Part shown: positions 44,819-56,818 of the stretch, in pieces
Layout: each line of letters opens with the position of its first letter
How positions within the stretch are numbered: the first letter of the stretch is position 1
DNA from: Anisodus tanguticus
Taxonomy: Eukaryota > Streptophyta > Magnoliopsida > Solanales > Solanaceae
DNA length: 64,000 nucleotides
Reading direction: 5' to 3'
Assembly (NCBI GenBank): GCA_034509755.1
Contig: CM067544.1
Coordinates: forward strand, 10,023,501-10,087,500
Program-made: the position numbers and the translations under genes
Notes under the pieces: model-generated
What the model was told of the DNA's origin: nothing
The model's input: only the letters and a program-made list of their open reading frames with translations
Databases searched by the model: none

Positions 44819-47800
44819 ATGTTGCATGCAATATCTGCCCCAAAAAGTTGCAGTATATCATATCCAAGAATCCCTTGTTATGAAAATCCTTTAGCCCCAG
44901 CAAGGCTTAGAGTGTCAGCTTCACTTCCAGAGCCTGTTGGGGTTAAGGTTGAGTATACTCCTTGGTTGGTTGTCGGATTGGGAAATCCCGGAAAAAAGTA
45001 TCACGGCACTCGCCACAATGTAATTTACGTATACCCAAAGCCTCAATTTTTTTTGTGTATACCACAGAGCTATTTCACTGAATTTGTTCTTTTAATTAAT
45101 GTCTTTTCATTATGGGGTTTTGTCAATTAGGTTGGTTTCGAGATGATTGATCGAGTTTCTCAAGAGGAGGGCATCGTCTTAAACACAATACAGTCCAAGG
45201 CCTTGATAGGGATAGGTGGTTATTCCAATCTGTTTATCGTAATTAGTGTTTTCCTTACCAATGTTGAGCTTTGACGGGTTCTTTTTGATGCATTCGGTAC
45301 AGGTTCGATAGGGGAGGTACCTGTTGTATTGGCAAAGCCTCAGTCCTACATGAATTTCAGTGGTGAATCAGTATGTATTCAGAAGCTATTGTTGTTTAGT
45401 TATTCAATGTGTCTGCAAATCTTTTATAATCATTAGTTATTTAAAGTGAAAATGTTCAGTACTCAATGGGAATTTGGACAACATTAAACACTTTTTATCT
45501 CATTGGATTAGGCATATATCTTCTTTATCAATCCAATTGGCCTAGGTAGTTGTTAAGACCAGCTGCTGTGTTTGCATCACAATGAAAGAGGCTACTTTCA
45601 GTTCTTTCTATATAGAATCTGAAGATACAGAGGTTGTTAATTTAGACTGTCCCTTGTGATAAACCTGTATAACAGCCTTGTCACCTTCAATTTGGATCAA
45701 AGCTTTCAATCTGCCCTGTATAAATGCTCTTTCAGAACCTTGGAACTCTACTCAGTGTACTCGTTGTCTCTTTTTAAATCAGCTTCTACTTGCAATGAAC
45801 AGGCACATTGCTATTATGCTTGTGCATCTGCTTCTTAGAAAGAGTTGAAACATGTTAGGTTCTTTGATCAACTCTCTGATTGCGCTAACATGAAAGGCTT
45901 GGCGAATCAACATTTCCAGTTAACCAGATTCCATCTGCTGCATATTGACCCTTCACATAGGATACTTGCATCCTAATATTTTGCTGAAACTGATAACAGA
46001 GTTCACAGTTTTAGCCCCCTATCAAGCTAGCAAATGTTATACGGACATACTATTCAATCGGACATAGTTTCCGATTTCCATCTTACTGATTTTGTTAGAC
46101 CAACTGGTTCTTTGAAACATTGGCCTTAGAATGGAAAAAAGGTTTTTATTGATACTTCTACTTCCTATATAGTACTATTTTTCAACTAGATAAAACGCAG
46201 AGACTCTGGAGCAACTGAGTTCTACTTACTTTCTCTTTAACTGTTTATTTCTTTTGTTGTTTCGTGTTTCTCATATGTAATTGATTAGGGTGAGATTGTG
46301 TGGCGTTTGCTTTAAAAAATATGAAGGAGGGTTTCAATCATAAAAAACCTTCAATATTTTGCAAAAATATTGTACAAACCAAGAAAGAAAAGTTCTTCCG
46401 TTTTTGCGAAAACTGAAAACTTTTGAAAGCTACTCAAAAGTAGTTTTTCAGTTTTTGCAAATGCAGGAAAACTTCTATTTCTTGGTACTGGTTGAAAAAT
46501 AATATTTGGAAAAAAAAAATCCAAAACAAGTTTTTCAATTTTTTAAAGCAAACACGAATTTGTTTAAGTTTTTCACACGTCTTCTGGAACTTTTGAACCT
46601 TCTTTTTCTTGTGAGTTCGTCATTTTCTTTATAAGTTTTTTTATCTTTTGATAAAGGTCAATTGTTTTAGAAGATAGCACAGGGTTGGATGTAGTTATTT
46701 CCTCTGGTAAGTTACGTAACCAAGATAAAACATGAACGAGAGAAATCATGCTGCTACTGATTCATGATGTATGATATGTGACATAAAAGATGATTTGATA
46801 AAATCTTCTGGTTGTTCCTTAGTATGTCATCTGAAAGGCGCTTTTGGTATATATCCTATAGGCCTTGTCTTCTTCTTTCCCTTTTTGTTCTCTCATTATA
46901 TGTGTAGTTTTGATTATTTTCCATCTTTTATAGTTCTAGCTTTCATTAACAAAAGTAACAAAGCAATTGTTTCTTCTCTCTTTCCTTTTCCCTGTTCATT
47001 CTTTTTCCATTTTAGGGTGATCTTCTTATCTTTCTTGTTGGGGAGGGGGGAGGGCTGTGGTTCCTCTTTGGGTAAATATGGACCTAATCCAAATGTTACT
47101 GTTTTTTTCCTACTAGGTTGGACCGCTTGCTGCATATTATCAGGTGCCATTGCGTCACATCATTCTGGTATGGCTTCTTTCTTTTTCTTTATTTTTTATA
47201 ATTGTAGGTGCTAATTTTTTCTGTTTTTTTAGGGTTGAGATTGGTGTTATATACTGGATAACACTGTGTACGTGTGCTCCAAATAATCGTTTCCCATCAT
47301 TTGAAGTGTACAGTGTTTTTACTCGTCCTTGTAGGTTTACGATGAGATGAGCTTACCCAATGGTATTTTGAGGCTTCAGCCTAAAGGAGGACATGGTCAT
47401 CATAATGGGTACTGTTCTTGAGTAGTCAAATCTAAATGGCACTGGCTCTTTAATCGTACTGTGTGTAATATTAGCTCATTGGTTCTTTTAATGCATAAGT
47501 AAGTTATTAAGAGCTCTAATTATTGTGCAGAATATAGAAAATTTGCATTTGATTTCTTGTTTATTTGGCAGGGTAAAAAGTGTGATGGAGCATTTGGATG
47601 GTCGCCGGGAATTTCCACGATTTTGCATAGGTTCTTCATGTCTTCTAATCATATGTTGTGAAAGCACAGTCACATAATTACCAATTGAAACTGTGTGAAT
47701 TGCTCTACCAAATCCCCAGCTAAAAAGCATGTTTTTCATGTATTTATGTAGGCATTGGAAATCCGCCTGGAACTATGGACATGAAGGCATATCTTTTACA

Positions 47801-48331
47801 AAAGTTCAGTGATACAGAGCGGAAACAGGTACTTGAGCTTCTTAACGCTTGTCAAAGTACTATTCATCGTCACAATACTTGTCAAAGTACTATTCATCCT
47901 ATTTAATCTTGTAAAGCATTCCAATAAATAGGTGAAGTTGTCTGGTAAAATTCATTATCATACAGGATCCCCATTTATTCCTTGTTTTCGCTGCAAAATA
48001 TATGGTTCTTCTTGTAAATAAACATCAAAATTTGGTGCTGTGTATAGCTAAATATTTTTCTTCCTTGTATGTATGCATACGAAGAACTGCGTGTCAGTTG
48101 GTTTCTCCCTGCTCTTCATTACGTCTGCCACTCACCCTACTTAACCACAAGAAGAAATCAAGCTAAGTAAGTATAACCTTGTGAGATCATGCTTTTCTTG
48201 TTGTACATGAGCAGGTGGATGCAGCACTTGATCAAGGAGTTGAAGCTATCAGGACGGTTGTATTGGAAGGATTTGGCAGTAGAATCTCGCGATTTAATAT
48301 AGGGCAGAAATACAAGTATCACAAAGTTTGA
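44819..48331 (+). CDS. CRS2B: CRS2-like chloroplast protein (peptidyl-tRNA hydrolase fold), 8 coding exons, 243 aa
   Basis: Maize CRS2 and its relatives work with CAF proteins in splicing chloroplast group II introns; they derive from peptidyl-tRNA hydrolase. Exons: 44819-45019, 45131-45215, 45303-45370, 47117-47167, 47335-47408, 47572-47630, 47752-47828 and 48215-48331. All are GT-AG and in phase, total 732 nt. Residues 1 to about 40 are Ser/Ala/Arg-rich, as in a transit peptide. The hydrolase core follows: WLVVGLGNPGKKYHGTRHN (Asn56, His66), KPQSYMNFSG (Asn113), VYDEMSLPNG (Asp138) and GGHGHHNG (Asn159). These match the E. coli Pth catalytic spacing, so loss of hydrolase activity cannot be concluded from them. 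The end, RFNIGQKYKYHKV, is CRS2-type. Assignment to CRS2 rather than plain chloroplast Pth is from overall resemblance; the symbol follows the remembered Arabidopsis neighbour At5g16140. Confidence 0.93.
46300..46558. mobile_element. hairpin MITE in intron 3 of the CRS2-like gene
   Basis: GTGGCGTTTGCTTTAAAAAAT at the left is matched inverted by TTTTTTAAAGCAAACACG at the right, and further inner stretches also pair. Non-coding, about 258 bp. The target duplication was not resolved. Confidence 0.55.
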
Positions 48332-50264
48332 TGAAAATGAATCTAGAATAAATGTATGAAAGACCACAAGAGTTACGTGATAACTTAAGTCTAGCTATTG
48401 AGCGTTGTACTGGGAGTCTACTTAGAAAGCTGAAATGCTTATTGTTTCATGCTGGCATGCAGCATTTGTAAACACTTGTAGAATAGAACTTATTTAAAAG
48501 GGGGAAAAAGCACTCGGTAGAGTAGAATTACATTTGTTCCTCTTACCATTGCTAATTTGTTATTGAGCATGTTAAAAATGTTTCTGCATCTTATATGTGA
48601 TTCTTTCTTTTCCCTTCTCTTACAACGATAGAACTTTTGGTTATTAATAACCTTGTGATGCAGTAATCAAAATCTCTTGCCACTAATCTTGAGGTTGCAT
48701 GTAACCTCATAAGAACCTTTATCGATGGATGACAAGAGCCCAGAGCTGGTGTTAGTGGCATGGGGGAAGCAAGTCCCTTAATATCTAGCCACAGACTGAA
48801 TGGCTTACTCACATGTTTTTCATTTTCATGGCCATTTGCTGCTATAAACAAATCTAGTGTAAATTCACCTGAGACACTAGATTTGTTTGTATACCTGCCC
48901 AAAAAAGGTGAATGAAACCATTAGATATTTCTCTTTAGTGTATGTACCTTCACCCCAACTGTTATCGGCCTTCCGTAATTTGTATATCTCAGTTCGCCAA
49001 GGTAGGGGAGGAGGGGGTCTATATGTTACTATGTTAGAGAATCTGTTCCACCTGGACCTTGTCTATGAGCTGTTGTTTGGGAATGTAGCCCAAATCAAGC
49101 GGTAATTAGAGTAAGAGATCGATAGTGAACAAGTATCGCGAGGAAAAGATGAAAAAAGACATCGAATTGAGCTGCTTGATAATGCTCTCCCTGATTATAA
49201 AATAATAATTAATGAGTTCGCATCTAAAAAAAAATTAAAAAGTAAATTTTGAATAAAAATATATATAACGATCTTTTTTTAAAAAAAAAGTTAGAATCTC
49301 TGCGGGAAGTTTGGCTCGAAGCACCCAATCTTATTGAGACAACCCTTAATCAGAACTGCTTTATAGGCCTCTGCTTTTGATCTATTGCTTCTTACCATCA
49401 CACAAAAGAGTATTGACATTATTGAAGTAACTATTGAAATCTTTTGCACTTGAGGGAATCTTGAATATCTCGCACCTTGAATGACCATTGATGTCATGTT
49501 GTTTTGACCATTAATTGATATGTTCATTGAAGCTCTCCAAGCAATTTCTCTTTATTAATGACAACTCTGATTGCAGTATCCACTTTGGCATTATTTTTGT
49601 CAAATTTCTTAGACTCCTTCTTTTAAGCATACTCAATAATTACGTCATATTTGAATGAGATAAGATAATCTCTTCATAATTCATACTTGACTCGCATATT
49701 ACAGCTTCGAATTTAACCCCTTTTTTTCCTGAAAATGTACCTTCATCCTTCTAATTCGATATCAAACATATATTTTTATTTTTATTCTTCACTTTTCATA
49801 TTCCATTCACAATCACATTCAGCTGTTGATTACTTGATTTTCCTTGATGGCATTGCTTAATAATAATTATTAATTTGGAACAAAAAAATAGAATATAGGA
49901 TACCAACGTTAATCCCCACGTGCGATGATGAGAAATTGCCGTCCGATTTGCAAAATTCTTACAAGAAAAGGTCTTCTTTTTTTTTCAAACCGCATTTTCC
50001 TCGTCATTTGGCATAGGATACCAACGTTAATCCCCACGCTAATTTCATTTATAGAATCCCAAAATATGCTTTGGTGGCCTAAATTCTTTCGGTTTAGTTA
50101 GACATTGGACCCAACTTTTTCAATAAGAACGTTAGAAAACCAAAAGGGTGAAAAAGTATATATCAGCTTCTTTTATTAGACCGTTGGAGACTCATTTCAT
50201 CTTTTTGAAAACAACAAAATTTTCATCACAACTCCTCACCTCAAAAGAATTCACTGTCTTGGCA
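48332..50264. other. intergenic region between the CRS2-like gene and the 223-aa gene
   Basis: It contains a perfect 15-bp inverted repeat at 48846-48888. A minus-strand open stretch at 49291-49640 is not recognised. The last 300 bp should hold the promoter of the next gene. Confidence 0.5.
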
Positions 50265-50936
50265 ATGGCAGGGACCAGTGAATCTCTGATTCAAACTCAA
50301 ACCCTTCCAGCACTCGACCCCAAGTCCTTAATTCTCTCACAATTTTCAAATTCTGATCAACCTCAATTCCTTCAACTCACCACTGACTGTTTTCTAATGG
50401 AAAGGGGTCCTCGTTACAAAGCCTATGCCGATCTTAGAGAAAAAAAGCTACGAATAAAGCACATGAAACAATCAATCCCCGAAGAAGAAGAAATGGAATA
50501 CAATCACGACTTTGTTCTTACCCCACCCAAGAAACAAGTGAAATTTCAAGGGAGTTTTGTTACACCACCTAAAAGGAAAAAAGGGTCATCGATTTTGGCT
50601 CAATCAGTGCCTGATTTTTCATCAGCATTGAGGAAAGAAAATCGAAAGCCGCCACCCTCTATGCTGCCGAGTTTGAAGGAGAAGTCAGCTACACCTCCGC
50701 CATCTGGTGCAAAAAGTGGGAGATTTTATGGAGGTGTTGGGAGTATTGGAGGTAGTAAATCAGTGAATTCAGGGGAAAAGAGGACTGGTGGTATGATGAC
50801 TAGGAAGAGTTATGCTAATGTTGAGGAACTGAAGGGATTAGCTTCTGTGGCAAGAAGTGCTATAAATGGAGAAAATAGAGTTGGAAGAACTAACAGAGTT
50901 GCTGGCAAGACTGTTCTTGGATACAGACAATTATGA
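50265..50936 (+). CDS. conserved plant protein of unknown function, single exon, 223 aa
   Basis: The product starts MAGTSESLIQTQTLPALDPK. The most conserved-looking part is QPQFLQLTTDCFLMERGPRY at about residues 37-60. Pro/Ser/Lys-rich, probably disordered sequence follows, with repeated TPPK motifs (VLTPPKKQVKF, VTPPKRKKG). It ends RTNRVAGKTVLGYRQL. I recognise the MERGPRYKAYADLREKKLR block from a small family that, from memory, includes Arabidopsis At5g16110. No enzyme domain, signal peptide or membrane segment is seen. The frame is open 39 codons further up to 50148, but the ATG at 50265 begins the conserved-looking sequence and was chosen. Basic patches suggest nuclear location (inference). 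Confidence 0.85.
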   Translation: MAGTSESLIQTQTLPALDPKSLILSQFSNSDQPQFLQLTTDCFLMERGPRYKAYADLREKKLRIKHMKQSIPEEEEMEYNHDFVLTPPKKQVKFQGSFVTPPKRKKGSSILAQSVPDFSSALRKENRKPPPSMLPSLKEKSATPPPSGAKSGRFYGGVGSIGGSKSVNSGEKRTGGMMTRKSYANVEELKGLASVARSAINGENRVGRTNRVAGKTVLGYRQL

Positions 50937-51233
50937 ATTCTTTGTTATTGTTTTCTCTTAGGGGGTTTTGATTCTTTGATTTTTACATTTGATTTGCTTG
51001 AAAGATTGGTTTTTTGAATTTCTTTTTGTTGTTAAAGATTGATTTTTCAAAATTGGCTTAGTGTTGTATAGAGTAATGGGTTTGAATCGGACTGATTCAT
51101 TGTAACCTACTGGGAAGTGGGAACTATAGGAAAGTACTTTGCTTATGGATTGGTGAACATTGAATATCATAATAATAGATTTTTTCTCAAATAAATGTGT
51201 TTTTTACTCGATATTTTGTGGTACAACACTAAA

Positions 51234-51615
51234 GAGGCGTTTGGCCATAGATTTAAAATATTTTTCACTTTATTTAAAATTTATGAAGTTGGAGCTGTTG
51301 TTTGATTGTACTCCGTCATTTGACTTATGTTCTTCATGTAGCATTCAGATCGAATGACTCTATGAAATTACATCGATACTTTCACATATTATGGATAACG
51401 TAGAAGACTTCTCTATTTTCCCCCCGCTTTGCAAAGAAGAGAAGAAAGCACCGTGTTTGAAATCTATGAAAATGGAGTTGAAATACAGGTTTGAAGCACT
51501 TTTCCAATCTAGGAGTTGGTTGAATTTGGAAAACTTATAACCAAACACTAAATTTGAAATGAAGTGAAAATTATTCCCAAAAAAAGGTGAATAATTCTCA
51601 TGGTCAAACGGCTCC
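51234..51615. mobile_element. MITE with GGCGTTTGGCCA-type ends
   Basis: Left end GAGGCGTTTGGCCATAG and right end, reversed, GGAGCCGTTTGACCATG are imperfect inverted repeats. Such GCGTTTGGCCA ends are frequent in Solanaceae MITEs. It is about 380 bp, AT-rich and non-coding. The target duplication is unclear. Confidence 0.6.
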
Positions 51616-51945
51616 TAATTTTGACGGCCAAACATAAGCTTAATGGTCTTCCCTTCAAATTGTTCTTAAATCTCAACTATTTTTTCATGTTGTGCCTGTC
51701 AATTGGCGCAGGGGAAATATTAATTTCTCTGTATTGTTCTAATTCAAACTGATGTTCACAAAGGGACTGTTCTTAAATGCTCATTCATAAATGTAAAAGC
51801 AAGTATAATAAATAGAATCAGATGCAGAATCTATTGATTTGTACAAAATACTTTGCTCGAAATTATTGAGGCCAGAGTTACCACTGATAGGCTTTTACAA
51901 CAAACTCTCAAAAACATAAGGAGCTACTAACAGTTCCATCCGAAT

Positions 51946-54900
51946 TTAGCTAGAACTGTAGAGGTCTAAAACAACTTCATCTACTAATACTTGGAGAATA
52001 TGCCTATCAACTTCAGTGCCGCATTCAAATTCTTCAATCTCGAAATCCGTCCATTTACCCAAAGAATGGCTCATATCCCGTTCTATTAACTCGTCGGGGA
52101 TCAAGCCAACAAATTCTGTCCACCCTTTGACCTCTTCAATAATATCAGCAAACACAATCTCTTTAGTCATACTTGATGGTAGTTTAGTCCAGGTTCTGAA
52201 ACCAGAATCAGAGTATGGACCAAATTTGGAGTCTAGGTACTCTAATAGACAATCAATGGCAAATCCTTTAAGTTGATTCATCTGTTTTGGGTCGTTACAG
52301 CCAAGCAACTGACCCAAATTCGTCCATAAAAGACTTGATAGCATTTCAAGTTCATTGAGGAGAAAATGACTCGCAGAGAACCCATCATCTACAGGTAGAG
52401 CCTGTTGTTCAGGTGTAATTCCAAATATGAGTTCAGTATTCAAAACAACCTCTTTTGCGTAACTGAGTTTGCTGCCTTTTAACTGATCAATCTTGCTTAG
52501 CACTCCAGAAATGTTGTTAACATGGTCTGTGATCAGTGCTCTGCAATTCCTCCTGGTGAATAATGAGGTAGCACAATCCGAAATATCTCTATCAGGTTCT
52601 GGAAAGAGTGGTTCATCGTAGATAGAGTCCACAGATTCAGCAAGAAATTTGTCCTCTGGAGGTAAACAAGCATATATATTAGAAACATGGATGCATGAAA
52701 TCCAAATTCAGAGTTGTCCTTTCTTTTATTTTTGTGTGTTTTGTTTGAAAGAAAGAAAGAAAGAAAGAAAGAAAGAAGTATGCAAACAGTAAAGTGTTGA
52801 ACGAAGGACCATACTTGAGCTACTATTGGGACTGCTGGAGGGGTAGCTGTCATTTGAAAAGGTAGCTTCAAGAACACATCCTGGACTATGGTGATCAATA
52901 TCATGTGAATTCCCAACTAAATCGGTTGTCGAATCTGGTGTGACCTGAGCAGAAATTCAACAGCAATAATAAGAGATTCAGACTAATAGTAATAGGTTTA
53001 TAACTGAAGCAATCACATTTATAGATTTTCATGTACTTGAAAAGCAAGGAAAGAAATTATTGAGGGGAAAATGCTGAGAGATGAATAGTTCAATAACTAA
53101 ACCTTTCACTAACACTCTTTGGTTGGCTGAGTGAGGAAAGAAGAAAAGGACTCCTCAAAAGCCTAGTCTACACGATGACAACCAAAATAGGTTTCAGTCG
53201 ATCTTGGGTGTTACAATTTTCTGAGAGGCAGCAGCTAAAAATTTTACTATCATAAATCAGGTGCCTAACCTGGGTATATGGACTTAAAGGAAATGATGAT
53301 GTACTGCCTTTTATGCATTAAAGAAGACAGTAAAAATCATTAGCATCCTGAAATGCTTTTTCTTGACTACTACTAGTGCAGTCGGTTGCCTGTGTTTCGC
53401 ATTTATTAAGAAGCCAAAAGCAGTTAATATTCTAGCATTGAGCACAAATGTATACATAACCTTAAGAATCAATATACATAGCCATAGCACATATGTATTT
53501 GCTAGCTTTTTGGTGCAACTTGCTCATAGTAAATGATGTAGATTCCCTGACAGAGATGATACTAAATTTGCACAATATGTAACTTTTGACGCACTATCTT
53601 AGTGCTGTTCATATTCTTATATAAAATTTAACCCTTCTCAAAGGAGAAGCCAAAAGCAGTTATATATATAGTGTGTGTGCAGAATGTGCACTTCTCATTT
53701 CTAATGGAAAAAAGATGATGAATGGGAAGAAAGATCCTTCTATGCAACTAACCAGGGAAAGCTCAAGTATACATCTGATCCAATCAAAATGGCACTAATC
53801 AACCAAGCAAGATTATGGTTCTTTGTATGCATGAGCACCGCGATTGTACTAACTTGATATTTTCAATCAGTTAGTGTTAATGCTGCCAAGTCCTCTCATA
53901 GGCAATGAAAACTTTAACCCACTCAGCTAAAGCCAAATTAGCTAGATCGACCAATCATGAACTTTAGCATGAAGTCACCAGTATGAAAGACTACTTCATT
54001 TATCTGCAGTATTACTAGGCTTTGCTTGATTTAGTCTTTCTAAATGTTATCTAACTATCGGCTCGTTCTTTGTGCTATAAATCCATATATAATAAACCAA
54101 ACAGAAGTGTTCTTCTGTAATATAGTGTGCTGTATAAGTAATCTTGACTGCACTAGCACCAAGATTACCCGGTTGGGCCCTATTATCTTTTGACTTGAGC
54201 CGAGGGTCTCCCGGAAACAGCCGCTCTACCTACCAAGGTCGAGGTAAGGTCTGTGTACACTCTACCCTCCCCAGACCCCACAGTGTGGGATTTCACTGGG
54301 TATGTTGTTTTTGTTATAAGTAATCTTGACTGCACTAGCACCAAGTATTGGTTCAGTATAATATATATAACCACACAGAGGCAGGAAGAAAACTAGTTTC
54401 ATCAAATATATTTTATGAAGTATCCACAAGTCCAAAACTGTTTACTCTCTAAGAAACCATAGGTATTTATGTCACTCCAGCTTAAAAAAGGAAAACATTT
54501 CATAAGAGATCATTCAGTATTTCATTCATTGCAACTTCAGATAGTTAACATTTAAGCAATGCTAACCTGGGAATTCCTGCAAGTATTTCTATAAGACACA
54601 TCACCATCATCACACAAATCTTCTTTTCTGCTAGGTTGAACAGGCAAACTATCCAGATGAAATTGTCTCTCTGCATTCAAAGCAGTTATTAGCTCCTGAA
54701 GGATCGTTGCAGTGCTTTTTCTAGGTGCAGCACCCCCTTCTGCAAACTCTTCTTCACTAGTCAATTCCTTTAGCTTTTGCTCCAAAAGTGCTCCTAAAAT
54801 GTCCCCTTTTAAAGGAAAGGATTTCTGCAAGCATGTTGTTTCATCATTTCCTTTAAAGAAGGATCTCCCTGGAGTAGCATCAAAACTCGAGCCATTTTGA

Positions 54901-56818
54901 GACTTCCTCTTTGTGACTTCTCCATGAACGCCAACCTTCTGCTTCATTGAAGACTTAAATGTAAACGAAACAACATTACTTCCCTCACAACTATCATTAC
55001 TTGCACCACTCTCTCGCAAACATGGCAACTTTGGTTTAGCGGAATGCCTATCAACAGAAGATATCGGAAAAACATCTTTTCTACTTGTTTTGTCAGAACA
55101 AGGACTCAATTCTCTTCCCAAATTCACATTCACAAAACTAGAACTTTCACCTTGTCTAGAGACATTCATCAATCTCTTCTTCCGCACCGGGGAGAGGGAA
55201 TCACTTCTGCTCGAATAAGGTTTTCTTTCAGTTTCAAACTTGCAGCTGGATGCACCTAACCTGCTGTTCTGTGCAACAAAACTTTTGGTATAGTTTGTAG
55301 ATTCTGTAGCTGCTAAAACTCTGTTGCTCTGCAGACTACTTGGCTTAGACTTCATAAGACCTCTCTCTCTATACTGAGATGTTTGATTTTGCCTTTGTTT
55401 ATGCACATGAGTGACAGATGATACATCCTTCTTCACATTGCTCCCTTGGCGGGTGCCATGCATTTCTGTTCGACTTCTGTTGATAGGTCTCTTGCCCAAT
55501 ATGAGTTCTGCACAGTATGATACATCATCTATTTCTGCAGTGGCGTCTGAGGACGAACACTCGGAAACTCTTTCTTGTTGATCCCTGCTGCCGAAAATGG
55601 GCAACTTTGGCATATTTCTTCCTGGGCCTTGACAAGAAGGCTCAGAGTAACTAGAGACAGGTGACGAAACAGATAACGGGTGTTCTTCCACATTTGGTGG
55701 ACCATTCTTACTCTGAAGCAAATAACCACAATTTTTACATGAAGGCACTGATGCACCTTTCAAAGTCTTTGAATCCAAATAGGAATTAGGGCCTTCCAAA
55801 TGGTGTGGTGCTAAATCTGCTTTGTCTTCCAAGGGAGAAAAATATCTAGGATAAGTGAGAGCACATTTCTCCCTACTCTTTTGCAACCCCGGTTCCAAAA
55901 TCCTAGTTGCAGCCCCAATCAACCTAGATGCATTTCTACCAGAGACATTTCTAGGACTTTTTACTAGGGAAGCCAATTTAGGCTGATGTTTCCTTGGCCT
56001 TGACAATACAGTCTTCAACTGCAATGCTTCAGCACTAAATCTGCTGACCGGACGTCTCTCGCTCAGCCCTGTCTTCTGAAGTTTTTGAGGCCTCAATTCA
56101 CGCTTTATTTCAGCCTTCTCAAAACTCATATCTTCTTTATCAGATCCGCTAGGCCGAGCACCAATTTTTTCTGCCATATTGCTCCCAATTTCATAAGATG
56201 AAGCCTTTTTGGACTTACTGCCTGGTCCTGCAGGCATTGATTCCAAACCCATGAGCCTAGCAACCAAACTTGGAGCTTTCATTTCGCGCTTGCTTTCACA
56301 ACGAGTATTAGACATTCCATTGTTCTTTGCATTTGGAAAACCCCCACTGTTCTCATTAGCAATCTACATTGTTCATACAAACCAAAAACAATAAAAATAA
56401 AAACTTTGTTGTCAGGCTTGACACTAGAGGAAAAAAAACAAAGCTAAATATGGCAATAATTTGTTCAAGAAATTAGTACCAAACGAAGCTTTGGCTGCTT
56501 CTCATCCCCTCCAAACTTCTTTGAAGCTTCTTTAAAGCGAGCTATAAAAATGCAAGACAACAAGGAAATAATTATCCCTCTAGAATCACCTTAAAGAAAG
56601 TAATCATTCTGCTTAGTGGAATGCAGTAAGAGAAGCTAACCTGGTGAAAGGAGTTTCTTTGGAAACAGCTTGTTCTTGGCAAATCTACGGTTCCAATCAA
56701 AGAGCTGAAAGAAAATGCTCACACAACCAGGCCTTTGAGGCTTTTTCTCAGTGATGGCCAATGATGATGCTGTTATTGCTAAACTATCATTCATTTCTCT
56801 ACCTGAGCTAACAATCAT
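51946..56818 (-). CDS. TRM-type protein with DUF3741 and DUF4378 regions, 5 exons, 958 aa
   Basis: TRM (TON1 Recruiting Motif) proteins place TON1 and PP2A complexes at cortical microtubules and affect cell shape and division plane. Exons from the start: 56641-56818, 56480-56541, 54567-56363, 52815-52944 and 51946-52655. All are GT-AG, in phase, 2877 nt. Residues 27-46 (KPQRPGCVSIFFQLFDWNRR) and the KAPSLVARLMGLESMP block at about 109-124 are hallmark TRM/LONGIFOLIA-like motifs. The large exon 3 is Ser/Lys/Arg-rich and likely disordered. The last 235 residues carry a DUF4378-like end (GWTEFVGLIPDELIERDMSH, VDRHILQVLVDEVVLDLY). The N-terminus resembles the Arabidopsis TRM6/7/8 group most (from memory). 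A second in-frame ATG lies 8 codons downstream. Intron 3 contains a SINE. Confidence 0.92.
52747..52777. repeat. (GAAA)n microsatellite
   Basis: About seven to eight GAAA repeats lie within intron 4 of the TRM-type gene, less than 50 bp from exon 4. Confidence 0.85.
54164..54314 (+). mobile_element. TS-like SINE with 31-bp target duplication
   Basis: GACTTGAGCCGAGGGTCTCC, GGTCTGTGTACACTCTACCC and CCCACAGTGTGGGATTTCAC lead into GGGTATGTTGTTTTTG, the SINE 3' end. A 31-bp perfect direct repeat flanks it (54133-54163 and 54315-54345, starting TATAAGTAATCTTGAC). It lies in intron 3 of the TRM-type gene, antisense. Confidence 0.88.

Noticed and set aside
46771..47214. 147-codon frame with Phe/Ser-rich segments
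   Set aside because: Intron 3 read-through into exon 4 of the CRS2-like gene; only the last part is coding and in another frame.
52016..52276. 86-codon plus-strand frame
   Set aside because: Antisense shadow of the last exon of the TRM-type gene.
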